Part shown: positions 23,967 through 32,863 of the stretch, in pieces
How positions within the stretch are numbered: position 1 is the stretch's first letter
Layout of the letters: each line of letters begins with the position of its first letter
Translations under genes and position numbers: made by a program
Notes under the pieces: generated by a model
The model's database searches: none
The model's input: only the letters and a program-made list of their open reading frames with translations
What the model was told of the DNA's origin: nothing
Assembly: GCA_017618935.1 (NCBI GenBank)
Contig: JAFZTG010000065.1
Coordinates: 1-32,863, forward strand
Direction of reading: 5' to 3'
From: Bacteroidales bacterium
GTDB taxonomy: Bacteria > Bacteroidota > Bacteroidia > Bacteroidales > UBA1715
Length of the DNA stretch: 32,863 bases

Positions 23967-24662
23967 ATGGATTTTTTAGAGGGAGAAGTTTTATATTTCG
24001 ATAAACCGTTGCAATGGACTTCGTTCGATGTGGTGAACAAGACGAGGTACATGTTGCGTCGTTCCCTCGGTGTGAAAAAAATCAAGGTCGGTCACGCAGG
24101 TACGCTTGATCCATTGGCGACGGGTGTGATGATTGTATGTACGGGAAAAGCCACAAAAAAGATTGATTCCTATCTCCATCAGGATAAAGAATACGTTGCG
24201 ACACTCAAATTGGGAGCAACAACGCCGTCGTTTGACAAGGAGACCGAAGAAAATGCAACGTACCCTATTGATTTTGTGACAAAATCGTTGGTGGAGGAAA
24301 CATTGAAGCAATTCGTCGGCGAAATATCGCAAGTGCCACCTTCGTATTCGGCAATACGAGTAAATGGAACGAGAGCATACGAGTTGGCTCGGAAGAACAA
24401 GGATGTGCAGATTGAACCACGCACCGTTCGCATTGACAAAATTGAATTATTAGACTATGATTTACCACATATAACAATCAAAGTAGCATGTAGCAAAGGC
24501 ACGTATATTCGTTCACTGGCACGAGACATCGGAAGTGAATTGATGTGCGGAGCATATTTGACAGCGTTACAACGCACAAAAGTTGGAGAAGTTGGTTTGG
24601 AAGATTGTATCACAATTGAAAAGTTTCAAGAAATTATAGAACAGGAAAATAGTGTATTATGA
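23967..24662 (+). CDS. truB: TruB, tRNA pseudouridine-55 synthase
   Basis: The 231-aa protein contains the catalytic block [25 protein letters not shown] with D48 as the nucleophile, then [17 protein letters not shown] and [16 protein letters not shown]. It isomerises U55 in the T-loop of tRNAs. It matches the shorter TruB form without a long PUA tail. Its stop overlaps the queA start by 4 bp (ATGA), indicating coupled translation of two tRNA-modification enzymes. Confidence 0.96.
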   Translation: MDFLEGEVLYFDKPLQWTSFDVVNKTRYMLRRSLGVKKIKVGHAGTLDPLATGVMIVCTGKATKKIDSYLHQDKEYVATLKLGATTPSFDKETEENATYPIDFVTKSLVEETLKQFVGEISQVPPSYSAIRVNGTRAYELARKNKDVQIEPRTVRIDKIELLDYDLPHITIKVACSKGTYIRSLARDIGSELMCGAYLTALQRTKVGEVGLEDCITIEKFQEIIEQENSVL

Positions 24663-25717
24663 AGTTATCAGAATTTAGATTGAAGATTCCTACTGAATCA
24701 ATTGCCTTGTATCCGTCAGAAAATCGTGATGAGGCTCGTTTGTTAGTCTTGGACGCAAAAACGGGGAAAATCGAACACAAGATTTTTAAGAATATCATTG
24801 ATTATTTTGAAGATCAAGATGTTTTGGTGTTGAATAACACAAGAGTTTTTCCTGCGAGATTGTACGGAAACAAGGAACGTACGGGAGCAAGAATCGAAGT
24901 ATTTTTGTTGCGCGAATTGAATCGCGAGCAGTATCTTTGGGACGTGCTTGTTGATCCTGCTCGTAAAATCCGTATTGGAAACAAATTGTATTTCGGTGAA
25001 AATGATGAACTTGTAGCTGAAGTAATTGATAACACAACTTCACGTGGAAGAACTATCCGTTTCTTGTGCGAAGAAGATTATGACACGTTTAAGAAAATCT
25101 TGTTCTCGTTAGGCGAAACACCGCTTCCCGACCATATTTTGGCTGGTCGTAAAGTGGAAGATTCCGATCAAGACCGTTTCCAAAATATTTTTGCCACGGA
25201 AGAAGGTTCGGTGGCATTGCCGGCTGCGGGAACGCACTTTAGCCGCGAATTGATGAAACGTTTGGAAATCAAGGGTGTAAACATTGAATATCTTACGTTA
25301 CACATGGGATTGGGCAATTTCAGTGCTGTTGAAGTTGAGGATTTGACCAAACACAAAATGGATTCCGAACGAATGATTATCACTCCTGAAATTGCAGACA
25401 AAGTGAACGAGGCAAAAGAAAATCGCCATAATGTTTGTGCTTGTGGAGCGACAGTGTTGCGTGCTATGGAATCGTCGGTTTCTATGAACGGATTCTTGAA
25501 ACCATTCGATGGATGGACGAATAAATTCATTTTCCCTCCGTATGATTTTTCAATTGCAAATCGTCTGATTTCAAACTTTCATCTTTCTCAGTCAACTATG
25601 TATATGATGGTGTGCGCTTTCGGTGGTTTCGACTTGGTTAAGAAAACCTACGAGACGGCTATCAAAGAAGGGTATAAGTTTGGCTCATACGGTGACGCTT
25701 TGCTGATTTTGAAATAA
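24659..25717 (+). CDS. queA: QueA, S-adenosylmethionine:tRNA ribosyltransferase-isomerase
   Basis: The 352-aa protein is QueA-like along its length: [18 protein letters not shown] near the start, then [42 protein letters not shown] and [19 protein letters not shown]. It transfers the ribosyl part of SAM to preQ1 in tRNA to give epoxyqueuosine, so the organism should make or salvage queuosine. It overlaps truB by 4 bp and is followed after 4 nt by the glycosyltransferase. Confidence 0.96.
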   Translation: MKLSEFRLKIPTESIALYPSENRDEARLLVLDAKTGKIEHKIFKNIIDYFEDQDVLVLNNTRVFPARLYGNKERTGARIEVFLLRELNREQYLWDVLVDPARKIRIGNKLYFGENDELVAEVIDNTTSRGRTIRFLCEEDYDTFKKILFSLGETPLPDHILAGRKVEDSDQDRFQNIFATEEGSVALPAAGTHFSRELMKRLEIKGVNIEYLTLHMGLGNFSAVEVEDLTKHKMDSERMIITPEIADKVNEAKENRHNVCACGATVLRAMESSVSMNGFLKPFDGWTNKFIFPPYDFSIANRLISNFHLSQSTMYMMVCAFGGFDLVKKTYETAIKEGYKFGSYGDALLILK

Positions 25718-25721
25718 TAAT

Positions 25722-26636
25722 ATGATTTCGTTAATTGTCTGTACGTATAATCGTGGTGCATACATTTATAGAACGCTTAAATGTATCGCTCTCAACGATT
25801 TTCCTATCAACGATTATGAGATAGTGTTGATAGACAACAATTGTACTGACAATACGGAAGAGGAATGTAAACGTTTTCGTGCCGATTTTCCCAACGTACA
25901 CTATTCTTATGTTGTAGAAACAAAACAAGGTTTGTCGGCAGCGAGAAACCGAGGATTTGCCGAAGCGAAAGGTGACTGCCTTGTCTTTCTTGATGACGAT
26001 GCGTTTGTTCAGTCCGATTACCTGAAATATTTGCAGGTGAATTTGTCACAATATCCCGAAATGATGGCATTTGGCGGAAAAATAATCCCGTTGTACGAAA
26101 GTGGCAAGGAACCAGACTGGATGTCGCCCCGCTTGATGCCGATTGTTTCTGCTATTGACAAATATCAATATACAGGCTTGTTTCGCGGAAATTCCTATCC
26201 AATTGGTGCAAATATGGGATTTCGTCGTGCTTGTGTAGAAAAAGTCGGCTTGTTCAACGAGAAACTTGGTCGTTCAAAGAAAAATTTGATGGGTGGCGAG
26301 GAGAAAGATTATTTTGAACGAATAAAGAAATTGAAAATGCCCGTGTTTTATTTCCCTCATGTGATTGTAAAACACGTTATTCCACAGAATAGAACGACAG
26401 TTGACTATGTGAAGCGAATGGCGTATGGTGCCGGCGTGAGCGAAAAAGTCCGTTGCAATGGATTTGGAGAATATTTCGTATCGCTATTGAAAGAAATATT
26501 GAAATGGGGCGGCTCGTTTGTACTCTGGTTATTCTATCTGCTTCTGCTGAAACCCAAGAAAGCCAATATGATATTGCGTTTTCGCTGGAATGTTACAAAA
26601 GGATTGTTAATTGGAAAAATACGAGAAAATGATTGA
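25722..26636 (+). CDS. Family 2 glycosyltransferase
   Basis: The 304-aa protein has a GT-A fold start (MISLIVCTYNRGAYIYRTLK), a VLIDNNCTDNT strand, LSAARNRGFAEAKGDCLVFL leading into the DDD metal site (91-93), and GGEEKDYFERI as the acceptor-base region near residue 190. The C-terminus has a hydrophobic stretch (SFVLWLFYLLLL) that could lie in the membrane. Such enzymes transfer a sugar from a nucleotide sugar to a cell-surface glycan; donor and acceptor are unknown. It overlaps ung by 8 bp and sits downstream of uppP in the same operon, which fits a role in envelope polysaccharide synthesis. Confidence 0.9.
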   Translation: MISLIVCTYNRGAYIYRTLKCIALNDFPINDYEIVLIDNNCTDNTEEECKRFRADFPNVHYSYVVETKQGLSAARNRGFAEAKGDCLVFLDDDAFVQSDYLKYLQVNLSQYPEMMAFGGKIIPLYESGKEPDWMSPRLMPIVSAIDKYQYTGLFRGNSYPIGANMGFRRACVEKVGLFNEKLGRSKKNLMGGEEKDYFERIKKLKMPVFYFPHVIVKHVIPQNRTTVDYVKRMAYGAGVSEKVRCNGFGEYFVSLLKEILKWGGSFVLWLFYLLLLKPKKANMILRFRWNVTKGLLIGKIREND

Positions 26637-27294
26637 TCCGCAAATAGAAGAATCATGGAAGCAAGTCTTGTTGCCAGAATTTAACAAGCCGTATTTTGTC
26701 AATCTGAAAAATTTCTTGGTTGAAGAAAAGAAAAAATATGTGGTGTATCCTGCCGGACCCAATATTTTTAACGCTTTTGCCTTTACACCATTTGACAAGG
26801 TGAAAGTTGTGATTATCGGCCAGGATCCGTATCATGGTCCGGGACAAGCCCACGGATTGTCGTTTTCCGTTCCCGAGGGGGTACAAAAACCGCCATCCTT
26901 AGTGAACATATTCAAGGAAATACATTCCGACTTAGGGAAAGAAATTCCCGAAAGTGGCAATTTGGAACGTTGGGCTCGTCAAGGCGTGATGCTTCTAAAC
27001 GCAACATTGACGGTTCGTGCAAATCAAGCGGGTTCGCACCAAAAGAAAGGATGGGAACAGTTCACCGACAGTGTCATAAAAACGATTTCAGATAAGAAGA
27101 CTGGCGTCGTGTTCTTGCTCTGGGGAAGATTTGCACAGGATAAGGCCTCGTTGATTGATGCCTCGAAACATTTTGTCTTAAAAGCGGCTCATCCATCGCC
27201 ATTGTCGGCTTATAACGGCTTTTTCGGTTGTAAGCATTTTTCCCTGACAAACGAGATTTTACAAGCCCAAGGAGAGACTCCGATAGATTGGTAA
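26629..27294 (+). CDS. ung: Uracil-DNA glycosylase, family 1
   Basis: From ATG 26629 the product is 221 aa (MIDPQIEESWKQVLLPEFNK); a TTG six codons upstream is the only other start. Family 1 UDG motifs are complete: GQDPYHGPGQAHGLSFSV with catalytic D66, LLNATLTVRANQAGSH, LLWGRFAQ and AAHPSPLSAYNGFFG. It removes uracil from DNA to start base excision repair. It is the last gene of the ftsX operon, and its start lies inside the end of the glycosyltransferase gene. Confidence 0.96.
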   Translation: MIDPQIEESWKQVLLPEFNKPYFVNLKNFLVEEKKKYVVYPAGPNIFNAFAFTPFDKVKVVIIGQDPYHGPGQAHGLSFSVPEGVQKPPSLVNIFKEIHSDLGKEIPESGNLERWARQGVMLLNATLTVRANQAGSHQKKGWEQFTDSVIKTISDKKTGVVFLLWGRFAQDKASLIDASKHFVLKAAHPSPLSAYNGFFGCKHFSLTNEILQAQGETPIDW

Positions 27295-27434
27295 ATGCAC
27301 CTAATTTTTTTCATCTTCATATTTCCAAGAAGAGCAAAAAAAATTTTTAACCCCTATAATCAATACCGTAAAGGGACTAACGAATAAGCATTCAAAATTT
27401 TTACTGAATTGCGGAACATTTTTCGTTTTTTTTG

Positions 27435-27458
27435 TAACTTTGGTACACTTATAAGTGT
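27435..27458 (+). promoter_or_regulatory. -7 box and perfect palindrome upstream of the giant surface-protein gene
   Basis: TAACTTTG (27435-27442) fits the TAnnTTTG consensus; the nearest -33 candidate, TTG (27409-27411), is 23 bp upstream. A perfect 14-bp palindrome, ACACTTATAAGTGT (27445-27458), follows at once and would cover the transcription start. TACACTT is repeated about 20 bp further on. The layout suggests a repressor operator over the start site. The 220-bp gap 27295-27514 holds nothing else recognisable. Confidence 0.45.
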
Positions 27459-27514
27459 CTTATATACACTTTTATTTTTTTTAGCGTAGTATTGACAATT
27501 TTAAAGTTTTTCGT

Positions 27515-30500
27515 ATGAGAAAATTCTTATCTTTTTGCGTATTTGCGTTGTTTGCAACGGCCTCATTCTCACAGTATTCCATCAAGATGGAACGAATGGA
27601 AGCAGATGGTCAAATCTATTATCAAGGTGAATTACCACTCAAAAGTTATGTTGACGATGCGGAAGATGGTTTTCTTCCCGCATTGAATACGACGTATGTT
27701 GTTGATTTAAAAAATCTTACGACAAACACCCAAATGGGGAAATTACAAGTAAACATCGTCGATAGAGCAGAAAGCAATGGATGGTGGACAGAAGTAAATC
27801 CTACATATAAAGTTTTAGGAGAAGATATTACACCTTCCGATGCAATTACGCAAGAGGCAAAGATTTTCGTTATGAATTTAGGAGATGAGCCAGAAGCCGG
27901 AAAATATACCTTGATTTTCCACGCTTGGGGCGTTTATGAGAACGTTGATGAGGTGACTCTGACTATCGAGGATTTGTCGATGGCGACGTTGGTTGACATG
28001 CATTTGGAGGAAACTTCTTTAGAGTTGTCGACAGGTGAAACAAGTGATGCAAAATCCTTGATTCGTTATAGTATGTTCGAGGCAACCGAAACAGAAGAAT
28101 ATCCGTCGTTTGAAAGTTCTAATCCAAAAGTTGCCACGGTTGATAAATATGGCGTGGTGACAGCAGTTGCTCCTGGCACTGCCACTATCACAGTCACGAC
28201 ACTGGGTAAGTTGCTGACAGCTATTGATGAATATGAAGCTGGTTCATTGCTGACTCGCGAAAACGAACTGCAAGTAACGGTTAGCTTAAAACCAAATGTC
28301 GTTTTCGCATGGAATAGTTATGGAACCGACGTAGAAGGCGTTGGCGAAGAAGGCGTAAGCGATTATTGGCAATACAGCAATACCGAGAAAATTCCTGCTG
28401 CTCTCGACGCCTTTGAATCGGGCTTGGCATCTACGTGGATTGCAAGCGAAGGCGATTCGTTCACCATTCACATCAAAGGTGTTTCAAAAGTAACAGGAAC
28501 CTTGGATTTGGTTCTTGTTGACCAACGGCAAGAAGTGAACAACTGGGGCGAAATGAGTGATTTTGAAAGAAGTATTGCCATTACAGAAGGAGAAGAATTT
28601 GATATTACCAAAACAATGGAAATCAAGTATTTCCAAAATGCACAAGGTGTTTCGTATGCAATGCCCGATGTTGTTCTGGAATTTTCGCCGTCAAATGGTA
28701 GTGAATATGGGAAGGAAAACACCGTGGATTTTTCGTTGAGTGAATTCAATGTTTCGTATGAACATAAGGAAGTTGGCGGCAAGACACCTACGGCTTCGTT
28801 CACCGAGAAATCATATACAGTTGAAGCTGGCGAAAAAATTACCATTACTCCGGCATATACCGACATTGACGATTTTAGCAATCTTGCATTTTTGCTGAAA
28901 GAATACAATGGTTGCGTAACATTTGAACCTCAAAAAGATGGCTCTTGTGTGGTGACTGGTGTTGTAGCAGGAAAAGATTCATTAATTTTGAATTTGACGT
29001 ATTCCGATGGAACACAAACTTATAAGTTCAACGATACTTGTGAAATTGTTGTTACTCCGTCACAAAAAGTTCCACAACCGAAAGTGGAAAAAACAAAATA
29101 TGTGTATTGTCAAAATGATGTGCCAGAGGCATTTTCGGTGGAAGCAAACGAGGGTGCAAAATTACAATGGTATCGCAAGTCAAAAGGTGATTATGTGCTT
29201 TTAGATGCCGAGCCAGTTATTGCTACCGACAATGTTACGAACGTTACCTATGCCGTTTCACAAGTGATTGACGGCGTGGAAAGCGCGAAGGTTGAAATTT
29301 CTATAAGAGTGAACGAAACGCCGACGCTTGAACTTGTTTATCCTAAAATAGCATACGTGGATTCTCCTATCACAATCCAAGCAAATGCTTCAATTTCAAG
29401 TTATTATGTGTGGTCAACGGGTGATGAGGTTGTGAATCCTACAACGGAAAGCAAGATTCAAGTCTCGTTTGCACAAATAGGCGTTCACAATCTTTTTGTT
29501 GAAGCAAATGCCGAGGGTTGTAAGGCACGACAGGATTTCTCAATAAAGACAAAACCATTGCCGACGGTTTCGTTTGCAAAGGAAACGTATTCCGTATTTG
29601 TGGGCGAAACAATCTCGGTTGCTCCAGTTTTCAACAACATGATAGCCGGAGCTGACGCACAATGGACAGTGGAAGATGAAAAAATTGCTTCCATTGAAAA
29701 TCAGGAAAATGGAACTGTCAAGGCAGAGGGAATCGGTTCTACGGTTGTTACGTATTCTACAACCTACACCGACCCTGAAACAAAATACACGCAAACGTAT
29801 TCTGCTTCGTACACGTTGCAAGTAACGGAATTTGTGGAATCGGTTGTGTGCGAAAACGTTGAAATTGAAATGTTTACTGGTGAACATTTCTTTGTTGACG
29901 CCACGGTACACTCGTTAACAGGCGAAAATGACTATCACCTTGAAACGTCAAGTCAAGATTCTTTGAAGATTGACATTGTTGACAAGATGATTACTGCCGT
30001 AGAAGCTGGCGAAGTCGTTTTGAATGTAGTTTCCGACGAAAAATCTTCGCTTCGTGGAACAATCACCGTTACTATCAAACCGTTTATTTCGGCAAAAGAA
30101 ATTTCGTTGCCAAAGCAAGTTACCATTCTTGTTGGTAGCGATACAACTTTGGTTGCTTCGGTGATTCCAGCAAATGCAAGTTATGTGGATGTGAAATTCT
30201 TGGAAAAAGACGACGATATTATCACGGTGACTGCCGACGGCAAGGTTATTGGTAAATCGGTTGGAACGTCTATCGTAAGCGCCTCTACCAAAGAAGGTTT
30301 GCAGGGACAAACAATGGTATATGTTACTTCGAGCGATGAGGAAATCGTGAAAATTCGTCTGAACAACGGCGAAGAGGCAATGTACTTGAAAGTGGGCGAG
30401 TCAAAAACGGTTTCGTGCCAAGTGTCGCCAACGACTATCAAGGCAAACGATTTGGTGTGGGCTTCGGGCAACGCCGAAATTGCCACGGTTTCGCCAAGTG

Positions 30501-32863
30501 GTATCGTAACTGCTGAAAAAGAAGGCGAAATGTTCTTATACATCTCGTACAAAACTGTGATTGATGAGAAAATCAAAGTGTTTGTGACAAAATCAAATGC
30601 TCCTACAATTTCTTTCATTCCGACAATTGCAATGCAGCAACTTGGAAGTGCTGTTTCGCTTGATTTGAGTTCGTATGTAAGCGACGATGTGACGGAATTT
30701 GGTGAATTGCAGCTTTCCGCTCAGGAAAATGAAAATATCGCCGTAGAAATTCAAAATGGCATTGCAACGTTGACATTGAAAAACACGTCATTCGTAGGAA
30801 ATACGACAATCATCCTCGTTGCAACTGATGAAGAAGGACTTGCAACCTCGCGTTCTGTTGACGTGCAAGTTGCCATGAAAGAAAACGAGGCTCCTGTTGT
30901 TGAAATGGATACGATTGTGGTTCCGTTCGGAAAATATACGCAAATTGTTATTGCCGATATGGTGAAGGACGACTACACCGCTTCGGCTGACTTAGATTTT
31001 GATTTTGAGGAAGGCGAAAATCTTATCGTAAAGAAAATGAAGAACGCCTCCTTGAGAATCTCCGCCTTGGAAGACGACTGGTTTGGTGAAGACTATTTGA
31101 CAGTAACTGTTACCGATGCCGATAATTTAGTTACCGAGAAAAGAATCGTGGTAATTGTTCAACAAGCAGAGAACCAGGCACCTGTCATTTCCGAAATACC
31201 ACAACAAAATGAAATCGGTACGGAATTATTCTCAAATATTGACTTATCTCAATATGTTTCAGATGATTACACTTCTCCGTCAAACATTGTCTGGTCGGCT
31301 ACGACTTCTGAAAATGTGAGCGTGAAGTTCTCGGGCTGCTATGCGGAAATTGCCGATTTGAACGAGTATTGGCGTGGTGCCGAAATCATTACGTTTACCG
31401 CAATGGACCAAGGTGGTTTGACTTCTTCTATCGACGTTACTTTCTATCGTATGACCGAAACGACTGAAACAGAACAAGAGTTTGGTTGGTACGGAAAACC
31501 GACGGTAAAAATCATAACCTCACGCTATTATGGCACTCCTGGCGATGAATTTACCTTGATTGGCACATTCTACGGTTCGGAATGTTCTGGCGAATGGATA
31601 ATCGACGGTGTGGAATTGAGCGACCCATACGCCTTGATTCAAACGTTGAAATTCCCAGAAACTGGATTCTACGACGTTGCATTTAAAGTAATGTACGGCG
31701 AAGGGGAAATCCTACAAGTTGACGAAAATCTTGTTGTTTACGGTATTGAACAAAGAAATGAAGGCATTTGTATCGGTTCTAACGCAACATTGACGGCAAC
31801 CGACGGTGTTGACTCTTACGCTTGGAGCACCAACGAAACAACGCAATCTATCGAGATTGCTCCTGAAACAACGCAGACATACGTTTTAACAATGCAAAAA
31901 GGTCTTACTACAATGATAGACTCGGTGACTGTTCGCGTTTCGGTTCCTGTAAGTTTGAGAGAAGATTCGGTAATGTGTGCGGGAACGAAATATGAATTGG
32001 TTGCACAAGGCGAATATGAATCGTATTCGTGGAATACGGGCGAAACGACACAATCTATCGTTATTCCTGCTGCCGTAGCCGATTATACGATAACGACGCA
32101 AGACGACCTTGGTTGCGAAAGCTCGGCAACATTCAAGGTAACTGCCGTAAACGACTTGCCTACAATCAACCTTGGTGATGATAAAACCGTGTGCGACAAA
32201 GTCATAACGACACTTGATGCCGGTGCAGGTTTTGTATATGCTTGGGACATAACGAAATACGATGGTTCAAAGGTTAATTCGGCAGAACAAAGTATCAGTT
32301 TGGATTCTTCGGCATACGTCACTGTAAAAATCGTTGACAACAATCAATGTGAGAACTTTGATACTATTACGATTACATACACATATCCATATCCCGAAGA
32401 AATCGGAATCATTACCTATAGCGAATCAAGCAAGAACCTGATTGTTGCTTGGGAACGTACTATCGACGTGAATACGGTAAGTTATCAAGTAGAACGCAAG
32501 ATTAACGACACGCAATGGGAAAAAGTCGGCGACGTTGTTCCATTCACCGATTTCGGTATCGTGGTTGACGAAGCTACTAACTTCGAAGGTCGTGCCTACA
32601 ATTATCGTCTGTTGACAACCGACGGTTGTAATAACACGGCAACGAGCGGCGTATATCGTTCTTCGTTCATTCAGTCGGTAAAAACACAAGATGGAAATTA
32701 TGGCGTAAACTGGTGGACGTACAAGTCACCTCGTCAAGGAAATGTTGTGGGTAGTTATCTGCTACGAAAAACCGACCCGTCATTGCATGCCGATGGGCTT
32801 ATAGAAGGCTATGAAGTAATTGATAATTTCTCATCGGAAGACGACTTTATTGGCTGGACCGAC
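27515..32863 (+). CDS. Giant secreted Ig-like/cadherin-like multidomain protein (3' end beyond window)
   Basis: An uninterrupted frame of 1783 codons runs from ATG 27515 to the last base. Residues 1-20 are a Sec signal peptide (MRKFLSFCVFALFATASFSQ). Big_2-type Ig domains are seen at about 158-235 (SNPKVATVDKYGVVTAVAPG), 684-856 (probably two), 858-940 and 941-1027. Three tandem cadherin-like repeats follow (about 1027-1119, 1123-1217, 1218-1312; the last two begin with NEAP and NQAP, and SYVSDD or QYVSDD recur). Next come PKD/Ig-like units with YAWSTNETTQSIEI (about 1434) and YSWNTGETTQSIVI (about 1503), and an FN3-like domain (about 1629-1719). Residues 262-415 form a beta-rich region I do not recognise. 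Such proteins in Bacteroidota are often type IX secretion cargo; the sorting domain would lie past the edge. It is a single gene with its own promoter. Confidence 0.9.
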   Translation, partial: MRKFLSFCVFALFATASFSQYSIKMERMEADGQIYYQGELPLKSYVDDAEDGFLPALNTTYVVDLKNLTTNTQMGKLQVNIVDRAESNGWWTEVNPTYKVLGEDITPSDAITQEAKIFVMNLGDEPEAGKYTLIFHAWGVYENVDEVTLTIEDLSMATLVDMHLEETSLELSTGETSDAKSLIRYSMFEATETEEYPSFESSNPKVATVDKYGVVTAVAPGTATITVTTLGKLLTAIDEYEAGSLLTRENELQVTVSLKPNVVFAWNSYGTDVEGVGEEGVSDYWQYSNTEKIPAALDAFESGLASTWIASEGDSFTIHIKGVSKVTGTLDLVLVDQRQEVNNWGEMSDFERSIAITEGEEFDITKTMEIKYFQNAQGVSYAMPDVVLEFSPSNGSEYGKENTVDFSLSEFNVSYEHKEVGGKTPTASFTEKSYTVEAGEKITITPAYTDIDDFSNLAFLLKEYNGCVTFEPQKDGSCVVTGVVAGKDSLILNLTYSDGTQTYKFNDTCEIVVTPSQKVPQPKVEKTKYVYCQNDVPEAFSVEANEGAKLQWYRKSKGDYVLLDAEPVIATDNVTNVTYAVSQVIDGVESAKVEISIRVNETPTLELVYPKIAYVDSPITIQANASISSYYVWSTGDEVVNPTTESKIQVSFAQIGVHNLFVEANAEGCKARQDFSIKTKPLPTVSFAKETYSVFVGETISVAPVFNNMIAGADAQWTVEDEKIASIENQENGTVKAEGIGSTVVTYSTTYTDPETKYTQTYSASYTLQVTEFVESVVCENVEIEMFTGEHFFVDATVHSLTGENDYHLETSSQDSLKIDIVDKMITAVEAGEVVLNVVSDEKSSLRGTITVTIKPFISAKEISLPKQVTILVGSDTTLVASVIPANASYVDVKFLEKDDDIITVTADGKVIGKSVGTSIVSASTKEGLQGQTMVYVTSSDEEIVKIRLNNGEEAMYLKVGESKTVSCQVSPTTIKANDLVWASGNAEIATVSPSGIVTAEKEGEMFLYISYKTVIDEKIKVFVTKSNAPTISFIPTIAMQQLGSAVSLDLSSYVSDDVTEFGELQLSAQENENIAVEIQNGIATLTLKNTSFVGNTTIILVATDEEGLATSRSVDVQVAMKENEAPVVEMDTIVVPFGKYTQIVIADMVKDDYTASADLDFDFEEGENLIVKKMKNASLRISALEDDWFGEDYLTVTVTDADNLVTEKRIVVIVQQAENQAPVISEIPQQNEIGTELFSNIDLSQYVSDDYTSPSNIVWSATTSENVSVKFSGCYAEIADLNEYWRGAEIITFTAMDQGGLTSSIDVTFYRMTETTETEQEFGWYGKPTVKIITSRYYGTPGDEFTLIGTFYGSECSGEWIIDGVELSDPYALIQTLKFPETGFYDVAFKVMYGEGEILQVDENLVVYGIEQRNEGICIGSNATLTATDGVDSYAWSTNETTQSIEIAPETTQTYVLTMQKGLTTMIDSVTVRVSVPVSLREDSVMCAGTKYELVAQGEYESYSWNTGETTQSIVIPAAVADYTITTQDDLGCESSATFKVTAVNDLPTINLGDDKTVCDKVITTLDAGAGFVYAWDITKYDGSKVNSAEQSISLDSSAYVTVKIVDNNQCENFDTITITYTYPYPEEIGIITYSESSKNLIVAWERTIDVNTVSYQVERKINDTQWEKVGDVVPFTDFGIVVDEATNFEGRAYNYRLLTTDGCNNTATSGVYRSSFIQSVKTQDGNYGVNWWTYKSPRQGNVVGSYLLRKTDPSLHADGLIEGYEVIDNFSSEDDFIGWTD

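Noticed and set aside
26611..26628. Six-codon N-terminal extension of Ung from a TTG
   Set aside because: It deepens the overlap with the glycosyltransferase gene and adds no conserved residues; the ATG at 26629 is adequate.

Overview
This is a chromosomal segment of a member of the Bacteroidota, most likely of the order Bacteroidales. The reasons are TAnnTTTG-type -7 promoter boxes, the ftsX-DUF3098-uppP-truB-queA gene order, an OmpA/PD40/TPR protein of the kind tied to type IX secretion, and A-rich leaders in place of strong Shine-Dalgarno sites. The host genes are moderately AT-rich. I cannot name the genus or species from the sequence alone.

Region 1 (1 to about 4528) is the early end of a Mu-like transposable prophage that continues beyond position 1. 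On the minus strand, in order of transcription, are a 58-aa Ner-like regulator, a MuA-type DDE transposase, an AT-rich unknown gene, a MuB-type AAA+ ATPase and the first 31 codons of another gene. A divergent repressor with a helix-turn-helix and a coiled coil faces them. Between the two sits an array of TTACGTAA-type operators overlapping a consensus early promoter. The last ~560 bp hold tandem repeats, hairpins and spaced TTGTAC sites that look like the transposase-binding end of the phage.

Region 2 (about 4528 to 5556) is host DNA that the phage appears to have entered. It holds a minus-strand gene for the N-terminal part of a large one-polypeptide restriction-modification enzyme. The gene keeps the PD-(D/E)XK nuclease module and breaks off before the methyltransferase domain, at the inferred phage border. 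A small unknown ORF precedes it.

Region 3 (5892-9965) is a plus-strand operon: surE, a small membrane protein, lpxB (lipid A synthesis) and a sodium:solute symporter. A bidirectional terminator separates it from a convergent membrane-bound LytTR regulator (10000-10911).

Region 4 (11011-16299) is a plus-strand operon: an FKBP-type prolyl isomerase, a PorE-like OmpA-family protein, purM and a phytoene-dehydrogenase-like FAD oxidoreductase. It ends in a hairpin followed by a REP-like palindrome. An AddA/RecB-like helicase-nuclease (16488-19721) converges on a long-chain acyl-CoA ligase (19772-21580). A second copy of the palindrome lies upstream of the ligase.

Region 5 (21980-27294) is a tight seven-gene plus-strand operon: ftsX, DUF3098, uppP, truB, queA, a family 2 glycosyltransferase and ung. 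The window closes with one very large open gene (27515 to the edge, at least 1783 aa) for a secreted multidomain Ig/cadherin-like surface protein. Its size, its domain types and the PorE-like gene upstream suggest a type IX secretion cargo, but the C-terminal sorting domain that would settle this is outside the window. No tRNA, rRNA or CRISPR array was recognised.
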